Below are positions 29,993-39,323 of a stretch of DNA of 64,000 bases, one piece after another. Location: NCBI RefSeq assembly GCF_001931675.1, contig NZ_CP014839.1:3658001-3722000 (forward strand), given 5' to 3'. The number at the start of each line of letters is the position of its first letter. The first letter of the stretch is position 1. The notes beneath the pieces are model-generated. The model saw only the letters and a program-made list of their open reading frames with translations, ran no database searches and was not told the origin of the DNA. The stretch is from Pandoraea thiooxydans. Lineage in GTDB: Bacteria > Pseudomonadota > Gammaproteobacteria > Burkholderiales > Burkholderiaceae. Position numbers and translations under genes: made by a program.

Positions 29993-30636
29993 ACGAGGAG
30001 ATCGACGGCGGCGCCGAACCGAGCGCGCCGGTATGGGCGGCTTTCGGCGATTTGATGTCGGTGCTGCTGGGCGCCTTCGTGCTGATCCTGGTCGCGGTGC
30101 TCGGCGTGCAGCTGGGCCTGTCGGTCAAGCTCGAGCACGAGATCAGGCAGCGGCAACTCGAGGCACAGCGGCGTCACGCGCTGGAGCAGGCGCTGGCGGG
30201 GCCGCTCGCGGCCGGCCGGGTGACGCTCATCAACGGGCGCATCGGCATCAGCGGCAGCGTGCTGTTCGCGCTCAATTCCGATCAGCTGCAACCGCAAGGC
30301 CGGGTGCTGCTCAAGAGCCTGGTCGGACCGCTCTCGGCCTACCTCAAGACGCATGACCAGATCCTGATGGTCAGTGGATTCGCCGACGACCTGCCAGTCC
30401 GCTCGACCAATCGGCGCTTTGCCGATAACTGGGAACTGTCGGCACAGCGCGCGCTGACTGTCACGCGTGCGTTCATCGACGAGGGCATTCCCGCTTCGTC
30501 GGTATTTGCGGCGGCATTCGGCTCGCAGCAACCGGTGAGCAGCAACACCGACGCGGCGGGGCGGGCCAGGAACCGGCGCGTCGAAATCGCTGCCGTGCCG
30601 CGCCCGGGAGCCACCGATGGCGGCCTGCATGACTAG
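29989..30636 (+). CDS. MotB/OmpA-like stator protein
   Basis: A 215-residue protein whose ATG overlaps the DUF802 stop. One membrane helix (about residues 15-42) contains VWAAFGDLMSVLLGAF; Asp21 is placed like the proton-binding aspartate of MotB and ZorB. A short coiled linker leads to an OmpA C-terminal peptidoglycan-binding domain (about residues 95-203) with NWELSAQRALTVTRAF and the final RARNRRVEI, which contact diaminopimelate in OmpA/MotB. It would anchor the DUF802 channel to the wall, giving an ion-driven machine. No lipobox or cleavable signal peptide is present. Confidence 0.9.
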   Translation: MNEEIDGGAEPSAPVWAAFGDLMSVLLGAFVLILVAVLGVQLGLSVKLEHEIRQRQLEAQRRHALEQALAGPLAAGRVTLINGRIGISGSVLFALNSDQLQPQGRVLLKSLVGPLSAYLKTHDQILMVSGFADDLPVRSTNRRFADNWELSAQRALTVTRAFIDEGIPASSVFAAAFGSQQPVSSNTDAAGRARNRRVEIAAVPRPGATDGGLHD

Positions 30637-31264
30637 CGCCGCCGACCAGGCCCGCGCAACGCTCGAGGCCTGGCGTGCGAGCGGCGCCGACCGGCTTGAT
30701 CCGGTGCGCTTTGCTTTCATCGACGCACTGCAGCGGCGCGCCGCCGGTCATACCGGGCAGGCGCGCCGCCTGCTCGATGAGCGGCTGTCGGCGCTGCTGA
30801 CAGCGTATGCCGACGATCTACGGCACGCCGGCGCCCCAGCGAGTCGCTCAAGCCACTCGAGCGGAGCAAGCGATACGCGGGGACCGCTGGCCGACCTGCT
30901 CGAGGCGATCGCCGACGGCGGCGCGGCGCAGCGCGCGCCCGGCTATCCGGAACTGGCGCTGCTCGACTATTTCCGGGAAACCTGGGCGGCACTCAGCGCC
31001 GAGCAGCAGTTGCGACGATCGCTCGACCACGTGCCGGCCAATGCCGGTCCGCTCAATTCCAGCAGCCTCGTGCACCGCTCGCTTGAACTCATGCGAGAGG
31101 TCTCGCCCGGTTACCTGCGGCACTTTCTGTCATACGTCGACGCCCTCTCGTGGCTCGCGCAATTGAGCGGCGACGGCGCCATGCCGGGCAACGACACACC
31201 GTCGGCCAAGCCGGTCGACAACCCCGCCGGCCGCAAAACAAAACGCGCCGCGAAGTCCCGCTGA
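30629..31264 (+). CDS. DUF2894 family protein
   Basis: A 211-residue protein (from ATG 30629; ATG 30617 is four codons earlier) overlapping the end of the OmpA-domain gene. DUF2894 hallmarks are ARATLEAWRASGADRLDPVRF at the start and ELALLDYFRETWAALSAEQQLR and SPGYLRHFLSYVDALSWL in the second half. The C-terminus is basic (GRKTKRAAKSR), suggesting nucleic acid or membrane contact. No enzyme motif is visible. It is the last gene of the DUF3348-DUF802-OmpA-DUF2894 operon and convergent with the SDR gene, 15 bp away. Confidence 0.85.
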   Translation: MTSAADQARATLEAWRASGADRLDPVRFAFIDALQRRAAGHTGQARRLLDERLSALLTAYADDLRHAGAPASRSSHSSGASDTRGPLADLLEAIADGGAAQRAPGYPELALLDYFRETWAALSAEQQLRRSLDHVPANAGPLNSSSLVHRSLELMREVSPGYLRHFLSYVDALSWLAQLSGDGAMPGNDTPSAKPVDNPAGRKTKRAAKSR

Positions 31265-31279
31265 GCACGCACGACCCGG

Positions 31280-32026
31280 TTATAGCCGGTTGACCGTCCT
31301 GATCATTTCGGCCATCCGGCCGCTCTCGGCGGCGAAGCGCAACGGCTTGCAGCGCTCGACGATGACCTCGGACTCGCCGCGTTCGAGCAACTCCATGACT
31401 TCATCGATGAATTCCGCAAGCGGCATCGCATTCGGGTCGGTAGCCTGGAACTCGCCGAGCAATTCGGTCTGCACATACGGCGGCGCGATCTCGACGACTT
31501 CGACGGACGTGCCCTGCAACTGATGCCGCAGCGACATCGAATACGAATGGATCGCCGCCTTGGTGGCGCTGTAGGTCGGCGACGAAAACATCGGCACGAA
31601 GGCCAGGCCCGACGAGACCGTCACCAGCGTGCTGCGGGGCTGTTCGAGCAAATGCGGCAGCAATGCCGCGCTCATGCGCAGCGTACCCGACAGGTTCGTC
31701 GCGATGGTTTGCTCGGCATCGTGGAGTTCCGCGGGGGACTGCTTGATATCTTCCTCGCGCATGATGCCGGCGTTGTTGATCAGCACGTTCAACGCGGGGA
31801 ACCGGGCGATCGCCTGCTCGGCCAATGCCGCTATGCTGGCCTTGTCGGTGATGTCGAGTTGCAACGACACCATGCCGGGATTGGCTGCGGTGACTTCATC
31901 CAGGGCGGCTTGGCGGCGCCCGCAGATGATGACTTGGTTGCCCAGCTTGTGAAACGCTTCAGCCAGCGCCCGGCCAATGCCCGACGCGCCGCCGGTAATC
32001 AGAATGGTATTTCCCGTGATGTTCAT
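31280..32026 (-). CDS. Short-chain dehydrogenase/reductase (DltE-like)
   Basis: A 248-residue SDR starting at ATG 32026 with an AAAGGAG site. The NAD(P) motif TGGASGIG is at residues 11-18, NNAG at 84-87, and the catalytic triad is Ser139, Tyr152 and Lys156. The layout FVPMFSSPTYSATKAAIHSYS and the C-terminal VIVERCKPLRF match COG3967 (DltE-like oxidoreductases). It is divergent from an HxlR regulator, an arrangement usual for oxidoreductases induced by electrophiles or redox stress. The substrate is unknown. Confidence 0.9.
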   Translation of the reverse strand: MNITGNTILITGGASGIGRALAEAFHKLGNQVIICGRRQAALDEVTAANPGMVSLQLDITDKASIAALAEQAIARFPALNVLINNAGIMREEDIKQSPAELHDAEQTIATNLSGTLRMSAALLPHLLEQPRSTLVTVSSGLAFVPMFSSPTYSATKAAIHSYSMSLRHQLQGTSVEVVEIAPPYVQTELLGEFQATDPNAMPLAEFIDEVMELLERGESEVIVERCKPLRFAAESGRMAEMIRTVNRL

Positions 32027-32049
32027 GAACGACTCCTTTAAGTTGACGG

Positions 32050-32108
32050 TTTGTACGATAATGCAATCACTTTCCATTCGGAAGTAGGCACCCAAAAGAT
32101 TTGTACTT
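32050..32108. promoter_or_regulatory. Candidate HxlR operator region
   Basis: In the 99-bp gap between the divergent SDR and HxlR genes, TTTGTAC occurs at 32050-32056 and again at 32100-32106, exactly 50 bp apart. AAGTA at 32082 and TACTT at 32104 form an inverted repeat. HxlR-family proteins usually control the divergent oxidoreductase gene through such sites. Confidence 0.4.
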
Positions 32109-32125
32109 ACTAAAAGGAGAGCGAC

Positions 32126-32569
32126 ATGAACAAAACTCCGAAGGAACCGACGGCGTCGCCACCCACGAAGACCTATCCACCGCTCGCCCCGGAGGTCGAG
32201 GCACTGGTGCATGAAATCATCGGCCAGGTCGCCGGCAAGTGGACCATGATCATCCTCGACCTGCTGCAGGAAAAGGGCACCTTGCGCTTCACGCAGATCG
32301 GCAAGACGGTGAGCGGCATCAGCCAGAAAATGCTGACCCAGACCCTGCGGGAAATGGAGCGCGACGGACTGGTCGTGCGCACGGTGCACCCGGTTATCCC
32401 GCCCCATGTCGACTATGCGCTGACACCGCTGGGCGAGAGCCTGAGCGAGGCGTTTTGCAGCGTCTGGCTATGGACCGAAAAGCACTACGCCGAGATTCAG
32501 AAAGCGCGTGAGGCGTTTGCGGCGGTCTCGAAGCAACCCTCCAATTCGATTGCGCGCGAGCGCCGGTGA
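32126..32569 (+). CDS. HxlR-family transcriptional regulator
   Basis: A 147-residue winged-helix regulator. The family signature GKWTMIILDLLQEKGTLRFTQIGK (about residues 37-60) and SGISQKMLTQTLREMERDGLVVR are complete, followed by PPHVDYALTPLGESL. Many HxlR proteins sense aldehydes, quinones or oxidants through a conserved cysteine near the N-terminus; none is present in the first 110 residues here, so a thiol sensor of that type is unlikely. Divergent from the SDR gene, which is the expected target. An AAAGGAG site precedes the ATG. Confidence 0.92.
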   Translation: MNKTPKEPTASPPTKTYPPLAPEVEALVHEIIGQVAGKWTMIILDLLQEKGTLRFTQIGKTVSGISQKMLTQTLREMERDGLVVRTVHPVIPPHVDYALTPLGESLSEAFCSVWLWTEKHYAEIQKAREAFAAVSKQPSNSIARERR

Positions 32570-32622
32570 AGCCCCTATAATCGAACGGTCGTTCATTACC
32601 CGCCAAATCGAGGAGATGTTGC

Positions 32623-33582
32623 ATGGCTCTTCCGCCGCTGCTGCAAAATCTGGCGCTGCCTGTCGTGGCCTCGCCGATGTTCATCGTCAGTTACCCCGAG
32701 CTGGTGCTGGCCCAATGCAAGGCCGGCATCGTCGGCTCGTTCCCGGCGCTCAACGCGCGCCAGCCCGAGCTGCTCGACGAGTGGCTCACACGCATCAACG
32801 AAGAACTCACCGCGTTCAAGGCGGCCCATCCGGAGCGCCCGGTCGGCCCGCTGGCCGTCAACCAGATCGTGCATCAATCGAACGCGCGGCTCGAGCACGA
32901 CGTGCGCGTGTGCATCGATCACAAGGTGCCGATTTTCATCACCAGCCTGCGCGCGCCGATCAAGGAGATTCTCGACGCGGTGCATAGCTACGGCGGTATC
33001 GTGCTGCATGACGTGATCAACATCCGGCACGCGCAGAAGGCGCTCGAAGCCGGCGTGGACGGGCTGATTCTGGTGGCCGCGGGTGCCGGCGGCCATGCGG
33101 GCATGCTTTCGCCGTTTGCCCTGGTGGGCGAGGTGCGTAAATTCTTCGACGGCCCGCTGGTGCTCTCCGGGGCCATCGCGACCGGTGGCGCGATTCTCGC
33201 CGCGCAGGCGATGGGGGCCGATCTGGCCTACATCGGCACGCGCTTCATCGCCTCCGAGGAAGCGCACGCGACCGACGAATACAAGCGGGCGATCGTCGAC
33301 GCCAGCGCGGCCGACATCATCTACACCAACCTGTTCACCGGCGTCCACGGCAACTACATCCGCCAGAGCATTCTCAATGCCGGCCTCGATCCGGACAATC
33401 TGCCGGCCTCGGATAAAAGCAAGATGGACTTTTCCGGCGGCACTTCAAAAGCGAAGGCGTGGAAGGATATCTGGGGCGCCGGGCAAGGCGTTGGGCTGAT
33501 GGAAAGCGTGCAGCCGGCCGGCCAGATCGTCGCGCAATTGAAGGAAGAATACGAAGCCGCGCGTCGGCGGCTGCTCGCCTGA
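32623..33582 (+). CDS. Nitronate monooxygenase (2-nitropropane dioxygenase family)
   Basis: A 319-residue FMN-dependent TIM-barrel enzyme that oxidises alkyl nitronates. The catalytic-histidine motif GAGGHAGML and FMN-binding segments VVASPMFIVSYPELV, SGAIATGGAILAAQAMGADLAYIGTRFIAS are intact. A GAGG site precedes the ATG. It stands between the HxlR gene and a convergent 3-hydroxybutyryl-CoA dehydrogenase. Related enzymes are enoyl reductases, so the nitronate substrate is assigned by family only. Confidence 0.9.
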   Translation: MALPPLLQNLALPVVASPMFIVSYPELVLAQCKAGIVGSFPALNARQPELLDEWLTRINEELTAFKAAHPERPVGPLAVNQIVHQSNARLEHDVRVCIDHKVPIFITSLRAPIKEILDAVHSYGGIVLHDVINIRHAQKALEAGVDGLILVAAGAGGHAGMLSPFALVGEVRKFFDGPLVLSGAIATGGAILAAQAMGADLAYIGTRFIASEEAHATDEYKRAIVDASAADIIYTNLFTGVHGNYIRQSILNAGLDPDNLPASDKSKMDFSGGTSKAKAWKDIWGAGQGVGLMESVQPAGQIVAQLKEEYEAARRRLLA

Positions 33583-33631
33583 GCAAAACGCCGGCATGTG
33601 CGGGCGCACGTGCCAGCGTCAAGCAATCAAA

Positions 33632-34480
33632 TCAATACGTGTACACGCCGCGCCCGCTCTTGCGGCCCAGGTAGCCCGCGGCCACCATTTCCTTGAGCAG
33701 CGGGCAGGGACGGTATTTGGAATCGGCGAACTCCTCGTAGTACACCTCCATCACCGACAGGCATACGTCGAGGCCGATCATGTCGGCCAGCGCCAGCGGC
33801 CCGATCGGATGATTGCAGCCGAGCTTCATGCCGTTGTCGATTTCCTCGGGCGTGGCCAGGCCTTCGCCCAGCACGAAGAAGGCCTCGTTGATCATCGGCA
33901 CCAGAATGCGGTTGACCACGAAGCCGGGAGCGTTTTTCACGGTGATCGGGGTCTTGCCGAGTTCCTTGGCGAACGCTTCGACCGCCGCATGCGCGGCGTC
34001 GCCCGTTTGCAGGCCGCGGATGATTTCGACCAGCGCCATGAGCGGCACCGGGTTGAAGAAATGCATGCCGATGAAGCGCTGCGGATGGGACACCACGGCC
34101 GCCAGCTTGGTGATCGAAATCGACGAGGTGTTCGAGGCGATGATGGTCTCGGCGCCCACCAGCGCATCGATCTGCTTGAGGATCTTCACCTTCAGATCGA
34201 AATTCTCGGTGGCTGCCTCGATCACGATATCGGCGCTCTTGAGCGCCGCGTAATCGGTCGACCCCGCGATGCGCGCGAGCGCGGCGTCCTTGTCGGCCGG
34301 CTTGATCTTGTCTTTCTTGATCAGGCGATCCAGGCTGCCCGCGACATTGGCGATGCCCTTTTGCACGGCGGCCTCGCTGATATCGACCATCACCACCTGC
34401 AGCCCCACCACGGCGCAGGCCTGCGCAATACCGTTGCCCATCGTGCCCGCGCCAATAATGCCTACCTTCTGAATACCCAT
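33632..34480 (-). CDS. 3-hydroxybutyryl-CoA dehydrogenase
   Basis: A 282-residue NAD-dependent 3-hydroxyacyl-CoA dehydrogenase (Hbd/PaaH type) starting at ATG 34480 with an AGGCAGGA site. The Rossmann motif IGAGTMGNGIA (residues 8-18), catalytic His and Glu in GMHFFNPVPLMALVEIIRG, and the FVVNRILVPMINEA and HPIGPLALADMIGLD segments are all present. It oxidises 3-hydroxybutyryl-CoA to acetoacetyl-CoA. It is transcribed 59 bp after icmF, whose product butyryl-CoA it can help to degrade; that link is inference from position. Confidence 0.93.
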   Translation of the reverse strand: MGIQKVGIIGAGTMGNGIAQACAVVGLQVVMVDISEAAVQKGIANVAGSLDRLIKKDKIKPADKDAALARIAGSTDYAALKSADIVIEAATENFDLKVKILKQIDALVGAETIIASNTSSISITKLAAVVSHPQRFIGMHFFNPVPLMALVEIIRGLQTGDAAHAAVEAFAKELGKTPITVKNAPGFVVNRILVPMINEAFFVLGEGLATPEEIDNGMKLGCNHPIGPLALADMIGLDVCLSVMEVYYEEFADSKYRPCPLLKEMVAAGYLGRKSGRGVYTY

Positions 34481-34539
34481 CTTCCTGCCTCTTCGCGATT
34501 GATGAAAATTGGCGCCCCGTCGGCGTTGCCGCGGGGCCG

Positions 34540-37500
34540 TTACATGTTGCGCCGGTACTGCCCGCCCACCTCGAACAGCGCGCTGGTGATCTGGCCCAGC
34601 GAGCATACCCGCACCGCGTCCATGAGCACGGCGAACACGTTGCCGTTTTCGATCACGGTCTGCCGCAGGCGCTCGAGCATGGCCGGCCCCGCGTCGGCGT
34701 GTGCGCCCTGGAATTCGCGCAGGCGCTTGAGCTGCGACTGCTTTTCTTCCTCGGTGGAGCGCGCCAGCGCGATGGCAGTCGGCGCATCGGCCTGATGCGG
34801 ATTGAGGAACGTATTGACGCCGATCACCGGATACGAGCCATCGTGCTTCTTGTGCTCATAATACAGCGACTCCTCCTGGATCTTGCCGCGCTGATAACCG
34901 GTTTCCATCGCGCCGAGCACGCCGCCGCGCTCTGCAATACGCTCGAACTCCTGCAGCACCGCTTCTTCGACCAGATCGGTGAGCGCCTCGATGATGAAGC
35001 TGCCCTGGTTGGGGTTTTCGTTTTTCGCCAGACCCCATTCGCGGTTGATGATGAGCTGGATTGCCAACGCGCGCCGCACCGAGGCCTCGGTGGGCGTGGT
35101 AATGGCCTCGTCGTAGGCATTCGTGTGCAGCGAGTTGCAGTTGTCGTAAATGGCGATCAACGCCTGCAGCGTGGTGCGGATGTCGTTGAAGTCGATTTCC
35201 TGCGCATGCAGGCTGCGCCCGCTGGTCTGGATGTGATACTTGAGTTTCTGGCTGCGCTCGTTCGCGCCGTATTTCTCGCGCATCGCCACGGCCCAAATGC
35301 GGCGCGCGACACGCCCGAGCACCGTATATTCCGGATCCATGCCGTTGGAGAAGAAGAACGACAGGTTCGGCGCGAAATCGTCGATATGCATGCCGCGCGC
35401 CAGATAGGCTTCGACGTAGGTGAAGCCGTTGGCCAGCGTGAAGGCGAGCTGCGAGATGGGATTGGCGCCCGCCTCGGCAATGTGATAGCCGGAGATCGAC
35501 ACCGAATAGAAATTGCGCACCTGGTGATGGACGAAATACTCCTGAATGTCGCCCATCACTTTCAGGCTGAATTCGGTCGAGAAGATACAGGTGTTCTGCC
35601 CCTGGTCTTCCTTGAGGATGTCGGCCTGCACGGTGCCGCGCACGTTCTGCAGCGCCCATGCGCGGATCTTGGCGATCTCGTCGTCGGTCGGCTCGCGTCC
35701 GTTGTCGGCGGCGAACTTGGCCAGTTGCTGATCGATCGCCGTGTTGAAGAACATCGCCAGGATAGTCGGCGCCGGTCCGTTGATCGTCATCGACACCGAG
35801 GTATTCGGCGAACAAAGGTCGAAGCCGTCGTACAGCACTTTCATATCGTCGAGCGTGGCGATCGACACGCCCGAGTTGCCGACCTTGCCGTAAATATCGG
35901 GGCGCTCGCCCGGGTCGAAGCCGTATAGCGTGACCGAGTCGAACGCGGTCGACAGACGCTTGGCCGGCATGCCTTCCGAGACCAGCTTGAAGCGGCGATT
36001 GGTACGGAACGCGTCGCCCTCGCCGGCGAACATGCGGGTCGGATCCTCGTTCTCGCGCTTGAAGGCAAACACGCCGGCCGTGTATGGAAACGAGCCCGGC
36101 ACGTTTTCCAGCATTTGCCAGCGCAGAATCTCGCCTTCGTCGACGAACCTGGGCAGCACCACCTTGGGAATCCGGCTGCCGGAGAGCGTCGTGTAGGTCA
36201 GCGCGGTGCGAATCTCCTTGTCGCGGATCTTCACCACATATTCGTCGCCGCTATAGGCCTTGAGCGTTTGCGGCCATTGCGCAAGCAGCTTCTTTTCGTT
36301 CGCGCCGAGTTGAGCATCGCGCTCGGCCAGCAGTTGGCCAAGTTGCTCGGCGCCGGCCTGGTCGCCGCCGGCCTCGGCAAGCATGCGGCGCGACTCGCGC
36401 AGTTGCTGGCGCTCACGCGCCACGCGGCTCTGAGCTTGCACGCGCTGGTGATAATGGCGCACCGTATCGGCGATTTCCGCCAGATAGCGGCTGCGCGCCG
36501 GCGGCAAAATCGCGCCACGGTAACTCGGCATATGACCGTCGACCACCGGCAGGCGCCCCGCCTCGGCCTTCAGTCCCTTTGTCTTGAGTGCCGACAGCAG
36601 GCCCTGATACAAGGCGGTCACGCCATCGTCGTTGAAGTGCGCGGCCATCGTGCCGTAGACCGGCATTTGCTCGGGCGGCGTGCTCCATGCCTCGCGATTG
36701 CGCTGCACCTGCTTGGCGACGTCGCGCAGCGCATCGCGCGCGCCCTTGCGGTCGAACTTGTTGATCGCCACGAAGTCGGCGAAATCAAGCATGTCGATCT
36801 TTTCCAACTGGCTGGCCGCGCCGAACTCGGGCGTCATCACATACAGGGACAGGTCCGAGTGCGGCACGATCGCCGCGTTGCCCTGGCCGATACCCGAGGT
36901 CTCCACCACGATCAAATCGAAGCCGGCCACCTTGCACGCATCCAGCACGTCGGGCAGCGCCGGCGAGATCTCGCTGTCGGCCTCGCGCGTGGCCAGCGAG
37001 CGCATGAACACGCGCGGCCCCTGGCCCCAGTCGCCGATCGCGTTCATGCGGATGCGGTCGCCCAGCAGCGCCCCGCCCGATTTGCGGCGCGACGGATCGA
37101 CCGCGATCACGGCGATGCGCCAGCTGTCGCCCTGATCGAGCCGGAAGCGCCGAATCAGCTCATCGGTGAGCGACGACTTGCCGGCGCCCCCGGTGCCTGT
37201 AATGCCCAGTACCGGCACGCGCGATGTCTTGGCATGCGCGCGCAGGGTGTCACGCAGGCCGGCGTCGACCTTGCCGTTTTCCAGCACCGTCAACAACTGC
37301 GCGAGCGCGCGCCGGTCGCCTGCCAGCACCGCATCGAGCGAGTTCGGCGCGAATTGCGACAGATCGCCCAGCTCGGTCTCGCAGCGGTACAGCATGTCGT
37401 TGATCATGCCCTGCAGACCCAGCTGCTGACCGTCGTGCGGCGAATAGATGCGCGTCACGCCATAGGCTTCGAGCTCGGCGATTTCCTCCGGCACGATCAC

Positions 37501-37827
37501 CCCGCCGCCGCCGCCGAACACCTTGATATGCTCGCCACCCTGGCGGCGCAGCAGATCGATCATGTACTTGAAGTATTCGACGTGGCCGCCCTGATAGCTC
37601 GACACGGCGATGCCGTGCGCATCTTCCTGCAGCGCCGCATCGACCACCTCGGCCACCGAGCGGTTGTGCCCCAGATGCACCACCTCCGCGCCGCTGGCCT
37701 GCAGGATACGGCGCATGATATTGATTGCCGCGTCGTGGCCATCGAACAGCGAGGCCGCGGTGACGAAGCGCAACCGCACGCCGGGCTTGTAGTCGGTGAG
37801 TTTTTGCGCGATGGATAAATCGGTCAT
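34540..37827 (-). CDS. icmF: Fused isobutyryl-CoA mutase IcmF
   Basis: A 1095-residue B12-dependent mutase fused to its own G-protein chaperone. The order is: an N-terminal cobalamin-binding domain ([13 protein letters not shown] with the cobalt-ligand His near residue 31, SSYQGGH), the MeaB-like GTPase ([16 protein letters not shown] near residue 210), a linker, and the C-terminal mutase barrel (from [11 protein letters not shown] to [14 protein letters not shown]). Characterised IcmFs interconvert isobutyryl- and butyryl-CoA, and also isovaleryl- and pivalyl-CoA. Isovaleryl-CoA is the LiuA substrate, giving a link with leucine catabolism. A palindromic operator stands upstream. Confidence 0.96.
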   Translation of the reverse strand: MTDLSIAQKLTDYKPGVRLRFVTAASLFDGHDAAINIMRRILQASGAEVVHLGHNRSVAEVVDAALQEDAHGIAVSSYQGGHVEYFKYMIDLLRRQGGEHIKVFGGGGGVIVPEEIAELEAYGVTRIYSPHDGQQLGLQGMINDMLYRCETELGDLSQFAPNSLDAVLAGDRRALAQLLTVLENGKVDAGLRDTLRAHAKTSRVPVLGITGTGGAGKSSLTDELIRRFRLDQGDSWRIAVIAVDPSRRKSGGALLGDRIRMNAIGDWGQGPRVFMRSLATREADSEISPALPDVLDACKVAGFDLIVVETSGIGQGNAAIVPHSDLSLYVMTPEFGAASQLEKIDMLDFADFVAINKFDRKGARDALRDVAKQVQRNREAWSTPPEQMPVYGTMAAHFNDDGVTALYQGLLSALKTKGLKAEAGRLPVVDGHMPSYRGAILPPARSRYLAEIADTVRHYHQRVQAQSRVARERQQLRESRRMLAEAGGDQAGAEQLGQLLAERDAQLGANEKKLLAQWPQTLKAYSGDEYVVKIRDKEIRTALTYTTLSGSRIPKVVLPRFVDEGEILRWQMLENVPGSFPYTAGVFAFKRENEDPTRMFAGEGDAFRTNRRFKLVSEGMPAKRLSTAFDSVTLYGFDPGERPDIYGKVGNSGVSIATLDDMKVLYDGFDLCSPNTSVSMTINGPAPTILAMFFNTAIDQQLAKFAADNGREPTDDEIAKIRAWALQNVRGTVQADILKEDQGQNTCIFSTEFSLKVMGDIQEYFVHHQVRNFYSVSISGYHIAEAGANPISQLAFTLANGFTYVEAYLARGMHIDDFAPNLSFFFSNGMDPEYTVLGRVARRIWAVAMREKYGANERSQKLKYHIQTSGRSLHAQEIDFNDIRTTLQALIAIYDNCNSLHTNAYDEAITTPTEASVRRALAIQLIINREWGLAKNENPNQGSFIIEALTDLVEEAVLQEFERIAERGGVLGAMETGYQRGKIQEESLYYEHKKHDGSYPVIGVNTFLNPHQADAPTAIALARSTEEEKQSQLKRLREFQGAHADAGPAMLERLRQTVIENGNVFAVLMDAVRVCSLGQITSALFEVGGQYRRNM

Positions 37828-37908
37828 GTCTCCCCCTTGGCAAAGCGCACGCTTCGCATCGCCCGCGCGGCACAGGAACGCCTCGCCGATCGGGCATCGG
37901 TTTCAAAC

Positions 37909-37914
37909 AGTATA
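37909..37914 (-). promoter_or_regulatory. Candidate -10 element of icmF
   Basis: Read on the minus strand this is TATACT, 82 bp upstream of the icmF start. The palindrome at 37940-37953 lies about 25-40 bp upstream of it and would overlap the -35 region. Confidence 0.4.
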
Positions 37915-37932
37915 GCGGAACGGATTTGCGTG

Positions 37933-37954
37933 TTGACGTTTACGTTAACGTAAC
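37933..37954. promoter_or_regulatory. Palindromic operator upstream of icmF (LiuR-like)
   Basis: TTGACGTTTACGTTAACGTAAC contains the perfect 14-bp palindrome TTACGTTAACGTAA at 37940-37953. ACGT/ACGT palindromes of this form are the known style of operators for MerR-type LiuR regulators of branched-chain acyl-CoA catabolism. The assignment to LiuR is inference, since liuR is not in the window. Confidence 0.5.
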
Positions 37955-38030
37955 ACGATTCCGGCAACGCTCCTGATTTACCAACGGGGCCGGCCAGGCG
38001 CGGTCTCGACACCATCTCGAGCGGGCCTTG

Positions 38031-38057
38031 GGGGTCAGCGGCGCATGCGCTGACCCC
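38031..38057. terminator. Perfect 10-bp hairpin between icmF and the island
   Basis: GGGGTCAGCG at 38031-38040 and CGCTGACCCC at 38048-38057 form a perfect 10-bp stem with a 7-base loop. It begins 21 bp after the 3' end of the reductase gene on the minus strand, so it probably stops the catabolic island transcript before icmF. There is no T-run. Confidence 0.5.
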
Positions 38058-38077
38058 GAGCGGCGCGCCAATGCCGG

Positions 38078-39118
38078 CTAGGGGTGAGCGTTCTCGTCAA
38101 TGGCGCGGCGTTCGCTCGGCACAAAGCTATCTGTCGAGATACGCGCCGCATCGAGTCCCAGAGAGATGCAGGTTTGCGCACAAGCCTCGACGAATCCGGG
38201 TGACCCGCCAATTACCGCGCGATGCGTCGCCAATGACGAAAATGTTTGCCGAATCCACGCCGGCGCGAACATTGGATGTGACGTGTATGGACTTTGCTCG
38301 TCGGTCACGAGAATTTGATACTTGAAATTGTCGTGCCGTCGCGAAAGGCCGACGAGGCGGTCCAGCGCAAAGACTTCGCGCGTCTGGCTCACGGAGTGCA
38401 GCAGCAGCATGGGCTCGTCCGCACCACGCTCCAGGGCGTCTTCGAGGATGGCGAGTACGGGTGCAAGACCCGTGCCGCCGGCCAGCCCGATCACGGGGCC
38501 CGCCCCATCCGGGAGGCGGCAGGCGCCGAACGGGCCGCGCACCCGAATCAGGTCGCCCACCCGCAATGTGTCGTGGATGAACCCACTCGCCTCGCCAAAC
38601 GCGTGGCGAGACACAAACAACTCCAATAACCCGTCGTTTCGGCAGGCCGAGGCGAGGCTATACATTCGATTGGGGTCGACACCGGGGACCAGCACTTCCA
38701 GATAGGAACCGGCGGGATACACGAACGTCCGGTCGGCCGGCGTAGCGAGCACGACCCGTTTGACTCTGGGCGTCAGGCTGACGACGCTGAGCACTTCCGT
38801 GCACATCTCGGTCGCCTGCTCATTGCCCCCGCCGACGCCGCTCGGTATCTCGATTCGCAACTCCGGGGTAATCGCCCGCGCCTGACACAGCAGGCAATAG
38901 CCTTGCCCCTTCTCTTCGTCGGTAATCGCCAGGCCGAGAGACCAACCGTGATCGACTGCTCCCGTCAACACCCTGACTTTGCATGTGCCGCACGACGCGC
39001 CTCGGCACTGATGAGGAATCCGGATGCCCTGTGCCAGCGCGCTATCGAGAATAATCTCGGCTTGATCCACGGAAAACTGCTCTCCGGTATTGATCACGGT
39101 CACTTCACATGTCGTCAT
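38078..39118 (-). CDS. NAD(P)H:[2Fe-2S]-FAD oxygenase reductase component
   Basis: A 346-residue electron-transfer protein of the phenol/toluene monooxygenase reductase type. A plant-type ferredoxin domain (Cys38, Cys43, Cys46 in CRGASCGTC, and Cys78) is followed by an FAD/NAD domain with RMYSLASA for flavin binding and GLAGGTGLAP for the nucleotide. ATG 39118 is chosen because the ferredoxin fold starts at once; the frame is open further upstream but without similarity. It is 205 bp from the diiron oxygenase gene and is almost certainly its reductase. Confidence 0.9.
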   Translation of the reverse strand: MTTCEVTVINTGEQFSVDQAEIILDSALAQGIRIPHQCRGASCGTCKVRVLTGAVDHGWSLGLAITDEEKGQGYCLLCQARAITPELRIEIPSGVGGGNEQATEMCTEVLSVVSLTPRVKRVVLATPADRTFVYPAGSYLEVLVPGVDPNRMYSLASACRNDGLLELFVSRHAFGEASGFIHDTLRVGDLIRVRGPFGACRLPDGAGPVIGLAGGTGLAPVLAILEDALERGADEPMLLLHSVSQTREVFALDRLVGLSRRHDNFKYQILVTDEQSPYTSHPMFAPAWIRQTFSSLATHRAVIGGSPGFVEACAQTCISLGLDAARISTDSFVPSERRAIDENAHP

Positions 39119-39323
39119 GACCTGAGTCTCCTGTTGTGGATCCACCCGGGCAAGCGATACCCCCGCTCGTGCCTGGCCGTAGCGTTCACCGGTGCCCGCC
39201 GGCGAATTCAGCTGCCGCGAAATCGCGCGCCAGGCATGAGCGATGGGGGCGGTCGATTGCTTATCCTGGGGCGGATTCCAGTCTTTATTTTTTGAAGTGA
39301 TGTTTATAAGCAGTCCATATTTC

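Noticed and set aside
27139-31264. Calling the DUF802/OmpA pair a Zorya phage-defence system
   Set aside because: ZorC, ZorD or ZorE-type helicase or nuclease genes are absent, so only the motor architecture is shared.
36115-37818. 567-codon plus-strand open frame opposite icmF
   Set aside because: Antisense shadow of icmF with no ribosome site and no family pattern.
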